Source: Morococcus cerebrosus
GTDB taxonomy: Bacteria; Pseudomonadota; Gammaproteobacteria; Burkholderiales; Neisseriaceae
NCBI RefSeq assembly: GCF_022749515.1
Contig: NZ_CP094242.1
Span: 1,240,001 to 1,304,000 of the forward strand
DNA length: 64,000 nt
Direction: 5' to 3'
Shown: positions 56,973 to 64,000 of the stretch, one piece after another
Position numbering within the stretch: the first letter of the stretch is position 1
Layout: each line of letters opens with the position of its first letter
Program-made: the position numbers and the translations under genes
The notes under the pieces: generated by a model
The model's input: only the letters and a program-made list of their open reading frames with translations
Databases searched by the model: none
What the model was told of the DNA's origin: nothing

Positions 56973-57731
56973 ATGAGCGAATCCATTGTTTACGGTATCG
57001 ATCAGGAAAATGAACTCATGAACCGCGCCTTCGAACAGGCACGTTCCACATTCAAATATTTCTGGCGCGAGCTGTATTGGGAAAACCGCCGCATCATACC
57101 CGCCTTGGATTTTGCTATGGTCAAAGTGCCTTTTTTCCAAGACAGCGAAGACGGCGAAATTTGTGAACATATGTGGATAAACGACATCTACTTCGACGGC
57201 CTCCACATTTACGGCACGCTGGTCAACGAACCCAACGACCTGACCAATGTAGAACAAGGCGAAAGCGTTTGCGTTCCGGTTGACGATATCAGCGACTGGA
57301 TGTTCCTGTGTAACGGCATCCCCTACGGCGGCTTCACCGTACAGGCAGTCCGCATCCAAATGACGCCGCAAGAGCGCGCAGAACACGATGCCGCATGGGG
57401 CATCGACTTTGGCGATCCCGAAGAAGTCTTGCTGGTTTACGAAGAAAAAGAACACCCAGAAAATCTGGACGAACATCCGATGTGCCGAAACTGTCTGGAC
57501 GACTTCCGCCAACATCTGGCACAAAACCCGGATTACCTGCGCGATCAAGACGAAGACGGCTACACTCCGCTCCATCACGAAGCCATCGCAGGCAACGCGC
57601 CCCTGGTCAAAACCATGCTCGAATTGGGTGCAGACCCTGCCGCCACCACGCAAGAAGGACTGACCGCCCTAGACTTTGCCCGCCTTATGGACTGGCAAAA
57701 CGTCATCGAGATACTCGAACCACGCCACTAA
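56973..57731 (+). CDS. DUF2314 and ankyrin-repeat protein
   Basis: A 252-residue acidic protein. The N-terminal region (about 15-115; [41 protein letters not shown]) matches the general look of DUF2314. The C-terminal 65 residues contain two ankyrin-type repeats ([30 protein letters not shown]). CRNCLDDF holds a CxxC pair. The start at 56973 has TTAGGAG ahead. DUF2314 proteins are often found near immunity or effector genes. Here it follows the RraB-fusion gene and precedes the AT-rich insertion. Confidence 0.75.
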   Translation: MSESIVYGIDQENELMNRAFEQARSTFKYFWRELYWENRRIIPALDFAMVKVPFFQDSEDGEICEHMWINDIYFDGLHIYGTLVNEPNDLTNVEQGESVCVPVDDISDWMFLCNGIPYGGFTVQAVRIQMTPQERAEHDAAWGIDFGDPEEVLLVYEEKEHPENLDEHPMCRNCLDDFRQHLAQNPDYLRDQDEDGYTPLHHEAIAGNAPLVKTMLELGADPAATTQEGLTALDFARLMDWQNVIEILEPRH

Positions 57732-57855
57732 ACCATAGGTCGTCTGAAAGGGAACACTAACTGATTTGTTACAAAACACCTGGAGGAAATCTTTAGCGTA
57801 TACCAACAGAGTACAACATTGATAATATTTAACTTACAAATTAAGGTTAAAGGTA

Positions 57856-58881
57856 ATGAAAGAATATGAAAATCAGTTTATTGCTATAAAAGATGCATTA
57901 AATTCAAAAGAACCTACTAATAAAAAACAAGTCTTTCCTCTGCGCAATGTTTTAGAATGGTTCGAGGCATCTAGAAGAGGAGCAAAGATAACCCATAAAA
58001 TTCGTTATGAATTAGGAAAATATGAGTTAATTACCGAACCAGATTTTGAACAAGCAAACATAAATGGGACTGTTACATTTAAAAAGGCCTCATCTAAAAC
58101 CTCTTCAAATAATTTTAATATAGACCCTAGTCATAAAATTGAGAGACTAGATGCCGCAAATAAAAAACCTATTTCCATTACACGAACAGAGCCACTATCT
58201 AAAGCTTTAACTATTATGCTCTTAAATGATTTTTCCCAACTACCTGTTATGCAAAATGAAAGGAGAGTAAATGGTTTTATCAGTTGGAAAACTATTGGAG
58301 AAAAACTGATTACTACTAAGTCGTTAGATATATCCCAAAAAACTGTTTCAGATTTTATGTCTGAGGATATCATTATAGTTACTAAAAATGAAACAATTTT
58401 CAGTGTTTTAACAAAAATCCCACAAAATGATTTTGTATTAATTAAAGACTCCACAAACAATGAAGAAATTATTGGAATTGTAACAGTCAATGATTTAAAT
58501 GAACAATTTCATTTGCTTTCAAAACCTTTCTTACTTATAAGTGAAATAGAAAATGGCATACGCCATATTCTTGACAAAATTGACCTATCAGATGAAGAGC
58601 TAAAAAAAGCAAAAAAGCCTGATAGTTCAGAAGAAATAGAATCAATTGCTGATCTAAACTTTGGGGGCTATCAAACTATTTTAGGTAATTCTGAAATTTG
58701 GAAGAGGCTCAATTTAAACCTGGATAGACAAGAATTTATAAAAACATTGGATAAAATTCGTGAAATTAGAAATGATGTTATGCATTTCGACCCTGATGGT
58801 TTAGATAAAAACAGTATTGAATTACTAGAAGAATTTTCTCATTTTCTTAAATCATTAAGAAAATGTTTAATTGAAAAATGA
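57856..58881 (+). CDS. CBS-pair protein with C-terminal HEPN-like domain, AT-rich insertion
   Basis: A 341-residue protein I cannot match to a named family. Residues 1-100 are a charged helical region. Residues about 104-153 (PISITRTEPLSKALTIML, ending NGFISWKTIG) and about 163-220 (VSDFMSEDIIIVTKNETI, GIVTVNDLNEQF) are two CBS motifs, which usually bind adenine nucleotides. Residues about 225-341 are helical and contain RNDVMH (305-310), the R-N-x3-H motif of HEPN ribonucleases, after FLLISEIENGIRHILDKI. Two 60-base lines of this gene that I counted are 25-27% G+C, against 58% for a line of fdx nearby, and no DUS occurs inside it. This suggests horizontal transfer. A sensor-effector defence protein is an inference. 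Confidence 0.7.
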   Translation: MKEYENQFIAIKDALNSKEPTNKKQVFPLRNVLEWFEASRRGAKITHKIRYELGKYELITEPDFEQANINGTVTFKKASSKTSSNNFNIDPSHKIERLDAANKKPISITRTEPLSKALTIMLLNDFSQLPVMQNERRVNGFISWKTIGEKLITTKSLDISQKTVSDFMSEDIIIVTKNETIFSVLTKIPQNDFVLIKDSTNNEEIIGIVTVNDLNEQFHLLSKPFLLISEIENGIRHILDKIDLSDEELKKAKKPDSSEEIESIADLNFGGYQTILGNSEIWKRLNLNLDRQEFIKTLDKIREIRNDVMHFDPDGLDKNSIELLEEFSHFLKSLRKCLIEK

Positions 58882-58893
58882 TTTAAATACTAA

Positions 58894-59256
58894 ATGAGAC
58901 TCTGGCACCAAACCCTCATCCCCCTGCTCCCCCGCGCCCAGCTTTTAGGACAACACCGCGAATGTGCCGCCCTGCGCGGAGCAGGCTGGGGCAAGCCGCA
59001 CGCGACGGTAAACTATGTTTTCACCCATTCGCCTGACAAGCTCTATCTGTATCACGCGCTGATTATGGAAGAAATGGAAAAACGCGGCTACAAACCCGAC
59101 CCGTTGTGGAAAGACCCGCTGTACCGCGGAAAAGCAGTTGCCCCTTATCCCGCACACGATACCGAAGCCGCCGATTCGCCGATTTACCCCGAACACGATG
59201 ATGCTTATCTGGACGAATGTCTGGAAAATTTAAAAAACAAAGGCATCGTGTTATAA
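58894..59256 (+). CDS. Pyrimidine-dimer DNA glycosylase-like protein (TIGR02328 type)
   Basis: A 120-residue protein with the conserved start MRLWHQTLIPLLPRAQLLGQ, HRECAALRG, GWGKPHATVNYVFTH and DPLWKDPLYRG. These features belong to the small family related to T4 endonuclease V-type pyrimidine-dimer glycosylases (MRLWH and HREC patterns). Whether bacterial members repair UV damage is not established. It starts 13 bases after the AT-rich gene stops, with no visible ribosome-binding site. The composition changes abruptly at its start codon, so the insertion boundary appears to lie right in front of it. Confidence 0.7.
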   Translation: MRLWHQTLIPLLPRAQLLGQHRECAALRGAGWGKPHATVNYVFTHSPDKLYLYHALIMEEMEKRGYKPDPLWKDPLYRGKAVAPYPAHDTEAADSPIYPEHDDAYLDECLENLKNKGIVL

Positions 59257-59341
59257 ACGGTTTCAGACGACCCTTTCATCACAAAAGGTCGTCTGAAAAT
59301 TACCCACAAACCCTATCCACTCATTACAAGAGACAATAAAA

Positions 59342-59683
59342 ATGCCCAAAATCACCGTACTCCCACACGCCGTATTATGCCCCGAAGGCGCAGTCATTGA
59401 AGACGCGCCCGAAGGCAAAACCGTCCTTGACGTACTGCTCGACCACGACATCGAAGTCGATCACGCCTGTGAAAAATCCTGTGCCTGCACCACTTGCCAC
59501 GTCATCATCCGCAAAGGCTTCGACAGTTTGGAAGAGCCGACCGAATTGGAAGAAGACCTGCTCGACCAGGCATGGGGCTTGGAAGCCGACTCGCGCCTGA
59601 GCTGCCAGGCGGTTGTTGCCGACGAAGACTTGGTGGTGGAAATCCCCAAATACACCATCAACCACGCGCGCGAAGAGCATTGA
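59342..59683 (+). CDS. fdx: ISC-type 2Fe-2S ferredoxin
   Basis: A 113-residue adrenodoxin-like ferredoxin that supplies electrons for iron-sulfur cluster assembly. Cluster cysteines are in DHACEKSCACTTCHVI (about 39-54) and SRLSCQAVV near residue 85. The start at 59342 follows AGAG-rich sequence. It belongs functionally with hscA and iscX, but here it is separated from hscA by about 3.3 kb of other genes and has DUS hairpins on both sides. Confidence 0.95.
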   Translation: MPKITVLPHAVLCPEGAVIEDAPEGKTVLDVLLDHDIEVDHACEKSCACTTCHVIIRKGFDSLEEPTELEEDLLDQAWGLEADSRLSCQAVVADEDLVVEIPKYTINHAREEH

Positions 59684-59818
59684 TGCAAAGAGGTCGTCTG
59701 AAACGGATACAGCAATGTTCAGACGACCCCTGCCAAATTTTGAGCAAACAAAAAGTCGTCTGAAACTGCCTTACCGACCGTTTTCAGACGACCTTCCGTC
59801 AAATCGCTGCCAAATCGT

Positions 59819-60430
59819 TTATTTGGAACGTGGAACGACAAACCTTAAGCGGGATACTTTCATCGAAGCGACGGTTTGCGCAACAGGGTAATTTTCCACT
59901 CTGCCTTTGGCGTTCAGCATACTGAGGCTGCTGCCATGACGGGTAATGATGCTCTTAGGTTCGGGCTTCGGTGCCGGTTCGTTTTTTGTTGCGGTTGTGA
60001 CGGATTTCGGCGGTTCGGGTACATATCCCGCCAAGCCGAAGCGTTTGATGATTTCGTTTGCGGCATCCATATAACGTTGTTTTGCTTCTTCGTTTTCCAC
60101 CACCATATCGTCAAGCGCCACAGACACGTCGTTGCTGCAGCCGACAATGCGTTCCGCAATACGCGAATACACCATCCAGCGTTTCAAACGCAAAGCGCCC
60201 GCATCTTCGTCCGGCGTGGCGGCATCCAAAGCAATCATGCCGTAACGCTTGCCATAACGGAGGCGCAGCGAAAGCCGCTTCAGCCCCTCACTATCGTCCA
60301 GCATCTGATAAAGCTCGCGGACAAGCAGCAGCAGGCGGTCGAACACCCCCGCTTTGGCAAGATAATTAGGATCATCGGAGGCGAGCGCGTAAATAAGTTT
60401 GGATAATTTGGCATTGAGTGCGTTGTTCAT
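59819..60430 (-). CDS. Hypothetical protein, function unknown
   Basis: A 203-residue, mostly helical soluble protein: a helical N-terminal two thirds (LLLLVRELYQMLDDSEGL, RLKRWMVYSRIAERIVG), then a proline- and lysine-rich linker (EPPKSVTTATKNEPAPKPEPK) and a short basic tail. I see no signal peptide and recognise no family. An AGGAAA site precedes the start at 60430, and it ends before a DUS pair, so it looks like a real single-gene unit in reverse orientation within the isc/met region. Confidence 0.65.
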   Translation of the reverse strand: MNNALNAKLSKLIYALASDDPNYLAKAGVFDRLLLLVRELYQMLDDSEGLKRLSLRLRYGKRYGMIALDAATPDEDAGALRLKRWMVYSRIAERIVGCSNDVSVALDDMVVENEEAKQRYMDAANEIIKRFGLAGYVPEPPKSVTTATKNEPAPKPEPKSIITRHGSSLSMLNAKGRVENYPVAQTVASMKVSRLRFVVPRSK

Positions 60431-60690
60431 CGATTTTCCTGTTATTCATACTATAATGGATTTCTTTAAGAACCATTCCAAATGATTTGGTTGCATGACA
60501 AAGTGTAAATTTTCCTTAGTGAAAGTCAGAAAAATGTATTAACGTATGCCTTGAAAATATTACATAGGAAAATACCATATGCGATTTCGGACGCATTAAT
60601 CATCGCCGACACGAATTTCCCCCAAAGCATTAACACCTAAACAAGCCATCCCGAATCAAACCATTCGGACACTCCAAAAGGAACGACATC

Positions 60691-60888
60691 ATGAAATGGA
60701 CAGACACCCAACGCATCGCCGAAGAACTCTACGACCTGCACGGCGACAGCATCGACCCGAAAACCGTTCGCTTCACCCAACTGCGCGACCTGATTATGGC
60801 GCTGCCCGACTTCGACGACGATCCCGCACGCTGCGGCGAACGCATCCTCGAAGCCGTACAACAGGCATGGATTGAAGAGGCTGAGTGA
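60691..60888 (+). CDS. iscX: Fe-S cluster assembly protein IscX
   Basis: A 65-residue acidic protein, MKWTDTQRIAEELYDLHGD to QAWIEEAE, with the winged-helix IscX fold and the DFDDDP acidic patch that binds IscS and iron. It regulates or adapts cysteine desulfurase in cluster assembly. AAAGGA precedes the start. It usually follows fdx directly; here a reverse-strand hypothetical gene lies between. Confidence 0.95.
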   Translation: MKWTDTQRIAEELYDLHGDSIDPKTVRFTQLRDLIMALPDFDDDPARCGERILEAVQQAWIEEAE

Positions 60889-62110
<1,222 letters not shown>

Positions 62111-62122
62111 AGCCGAAAACGG

Positions 62123-62151
62123 TTTCAGACGACCTCAGGGGTCGTCTGAAA
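62123..62151 (+). terminator. DUS hairpin between metF and metE
   Basis: TTTCAGACGACC (62123-62134) pairs with GGTCGTCTGAAA (62140-62151). It may attenuate read-through from metF. Confidence 0.65.
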
Positions 62152-62245
62152 AACAAAACGCCGCCCCATCCGCCCTATTCTGATTTACAATACCGACCGA
62201 TTCGGATTGAACCGGTCCTTACAAAATCCAACTGGAGAGTTCAAC

Positions 62246-64000
62246 ATGACAACATTACATTTCTCAGGCTTCCCGCGTGTCGGCGCCTTCCGTGAATTGA
62301 AATTCGCCCAAGAAAAATACTGGCGCAAAGAAATCAGCGAACAAGAGCTGCTCGACGTCGCCAAAGACCTGCGTGAAAAAAACTGGAAACACCAAGCCGC
62401 TGCCAACGCCGATTACGTTGCCGTAGGCGATTTCACTTTCTACGACCACATCCTTGACCTGCAAGTCGCTACCGGCGCAATTCCCGCCCGTTTCGGCTTC
62501 GACAGCCAAAACCTGTCTTTGGAACAATTCTTCCAACTGGCGCGCGGCAACAAAGACCAATTCGCCATCGAAATGACCAAATGGTTCGACACCAACTATC
62601 ACTACTTGGTGCCTGAATTCCACGCCGATACCGAATTCAAAGCAAACGCCAAACACTACGTTCAACAACTGAAAGAAGCCCAAGCTTTGGGTCTGAAAAC
62701 CAAACCGACCATCGTCGGCCCGCTGACCTTCCTGTGGGTCGGTAAAGAAAAAGGCGCAGTCGAATTCAACCGCCTGAGCCTGTTGCAAAAACTGCTGCCC
62801 GTTTACGTTGAAATCCTGAACGCTTTGGTTGAAGCCGGTGCCGAATGGATTCAAATCGACGAACCTGCTTTGGCTGTTGACCTGCCAAAAGAATGGGTGG
62901 AAGCCTACAAAGACGTTTACGCCACTTTGAGCAAAGTAAACGCCAAAATCCTGTTGAGCACTTACTTCGGTTCTGTTGCCGAACACGCCGCATTGTTGAA
63001 AGCCCTGCCCGTTGACGGCCTGCACATCGACTTGGTACGCGCTCCCGAACAACTGGATGCGTTCGCCGACTACGACAAAGTCCTGTCTGCCGGCGTTATC
63101 GACGGCCGCAACATCTGGCGCGCCAACCTGAACAAAGTTTTGGAAACTGTCGAGCCTCTGAAAGCCAAACTGGGCGACCGTTTGTGGATTTCCAGCTCTT
63201 GCTCGCTGCTGCACACCCCATTTGACTTGTCAGTTGAAGAAAAACTGAAAGCCAACAAACCCGACCTCTACTCTTGGTTGGCATTTACCCTGCAAAAAAC
63301 CCAAGAATTGCGCGTTCTGAAAGCCGCATTGAACGAAGGCCGTGATTCCGTTGCCGATGAACTCGCTGCCAGCCAAGCTGCTGCCGATTCACGCGCCAAC
63401 AGCAGCGAAATCCACCGCGCAGACGTCGCCAAACGCCTTGCCGACCTGCCTGCCAACGCAGACCAACGCAAATCACCGTTTGCCGACCGCATCAAAGCGC
63501 AACAAGCATGGTTGAACCTGCCCCTGCTGCCGACGACCAACATCGGTTCTTTCCCACAAACCACCGAAATCCGCCAAGCACGCGCAGCCTTCAAAAAAGG
63601 CGAACTGTCTGCCGCCGATTACGAAGCCGCGATGAAAAAAGAAATCGCCTTGGTGGTTGAAGAGCAAGAAAAACTGGACTTGGACGTACTGGTACACGGC
63701 GAAGCCGAGCGTAACGACATGGTCGAATACTTCGGCGAATTGTTGAGCGGTTTCGCATTCACCCAATACGGCTGGGTACAAAGCTACGGTTCACGCTGCG
63801 TGAAACCACCGATTATCTTCGGTGACGTAAGCCGCCCAGAAGCCATGACTGTCGCTTGGTCTACTTACGCACAAAGCCTGACCAAACGCCCGATGAAAGG
63901 CATGTTGACCGGTCCTGTAACCATCCTGCAATGGTCTTTCGTCCGCAACGACATTCCACGCGCTACCGTGTGCAAACAAATCGCACTGGCTCTGAACGAC
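62246..64000 (+). CDS. metE: Cobalamin-independent methionine synthase, 3' end outside window
   Basis: The first 585 codons of an enzyme of about 750-760 residues that methylates homocysteine from 5-methyltetrahydropteroyltri-glutamate without B12. It starts [19 protein letters not shown] after CTGGAGAG. The N-terminal barrel ([14 protein letters not shown] near 210) and the beginning of the catalytic barrel ([12 protein letters not shown] near 430, [16 protein letters not shown] near 482) are seen. The zinc-binding C-terminal cysteines lie beyond the window. Confidence 0.96.
   Translation, partial: MTTLHFSGFPRVGAFRELKFAQEKYWRKEISEQELLDVAKDLREKNWKHQAAANADYVAVGDFTFYDHILDLQVATGAIPARFGFDSQNLSLEQFFQLARGNKDQFAIEMTKWFDTNYHYLVPEFHADTEFKANAKHYVQQLKEAQALGLKTKPTIVGPLTFLWVGKEKGAVEFNRLSLLQKLLPVYVEILNALVEAGAEWIQIDEPALAVDLPKEWVEAYKDVYATLSKVNAKILLSTYFGSVAEHAALLKALPVDGLHIDLVRAPEQLDAFADYDKVLSAGVIDGRNIWRANLNKVLETVEPLKAKLGDRLWISSSCSLLHTPFDLSVEEKLKANKPDLYSWLAFTLQKTQELRVLKAALNEGRDSVADELAASQAAADSRANSSEIHRADVAKRLADLPANADQRKSPFADRIKAQQAWLNLPLLPTTNIGSFPQTTEIRQARAAFKKGELSAADYEAAMKKEIALVVEEQEKLDLDVLVHGEAERNDMVEYFGELLSGFAFTQYGWVQSYGSRCVKPPIIFGDVSRPEAMTVAWSTYAQSLTKRPMKGMLTGPVTILQWSFVRNDIPRATVCKQIALALND

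Overview
The window is chromosomal DNA of a Neisseria species. The main reason is the very frequent 12-mer AGGTCGTCTGAA and its complement. This is the AG-type, 'mucosa' dialect of the neisserial DNA uptake sequence (DUS). It occurs singly and as inverted pairs that form the terminator hairpins of most genes. A few sites read AGGCCGTCTGAA instead. Correia repeat enclosed elements (CREE), IS1655-like IS30 elements and neisserial gene orders (metX-metW, lutACB, gatCA..B, metF-metE) agree. A complete mreBCD-mrdA-rodA operon is present. Gonococci and meningococci lack mreB, so this points to a commensal lineage that kept lateral-wall elongation, possibly a rod. I cannot name the species.

Layout. 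1-6.2 kb: reverse-strand cell-shape operon mreB-mreC-mreD-mrdA-rodA followed by a marC-type membrane protein gene. 6.4-10.7 kb: gatC, gatA, a virK/ybjX-like gene and gatB (Asp/Glu-tRNA amidotransferase). 10.8-19 kb: an iron-sulfur flavoreductase, panC, panB, two identical tRNA-Thr(TGT) genes, a spermidine-synthase-like gene, hemA, metX-metW and a small membrane protein. 19-20.6 kb: a ribosome-rescue corner with intact prfH, a 3' remnant of rtcB, and ssrA (tmRNA). 20.6-24 kb: alaA-type aminotransferase, a methyltransferase and rsuA. 24-26.7 kb: a candidate small RNA, an Imm49-like orphan immunity gene, an IS630 element and a small secreted basic protein. 26.8-33 kb: uvrC, a short CREE, a secreted nuclease, rpiA, ispF and ilvD. 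33-50 kb is rich in mobile DNA: IS1655 copy 1, lutACB, a DHA2 transporter, a ydgA-like gene, IS630 copy 2 sitting inside a long CREE, an IS3 element splitting a DUS hairpin, an OFA-family transporter, IS1655 copy 2 (inverted), a lipoprotein, hemB, trxB and an IS5 element. 51-54 kb: a YciK-like dehydrogenase with an altered active-site position and an hpnD-hpnE pair. 54-64 kb: hscA, a DUF695-RraB fusion, a DUF2314-ankyrin protein, an AT-rich inserted gene (CBS pair plus HEPN-like domain), a glycosylase-like gene, fdx, a hypothetical gene, iscX, metF and the first 585 codons of metE.

The best candidate for something undescribed is the AT-rich gene at 57856-58881. It joins two CBS domains to a C-terminal domain with an HEPN-type RNxxxH motif, and sits in the iron-sulfur assembly cluster between GC-rich neighbours. 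Secondary candidates are the prfH/rtcB-remnant/ssrA arrangement, the putative sRNA at 24060-24166, and the association of several IS elements with DUS hairpins or a CREE. All calls come from reading the sequence and from family knowledge; no database search was run.
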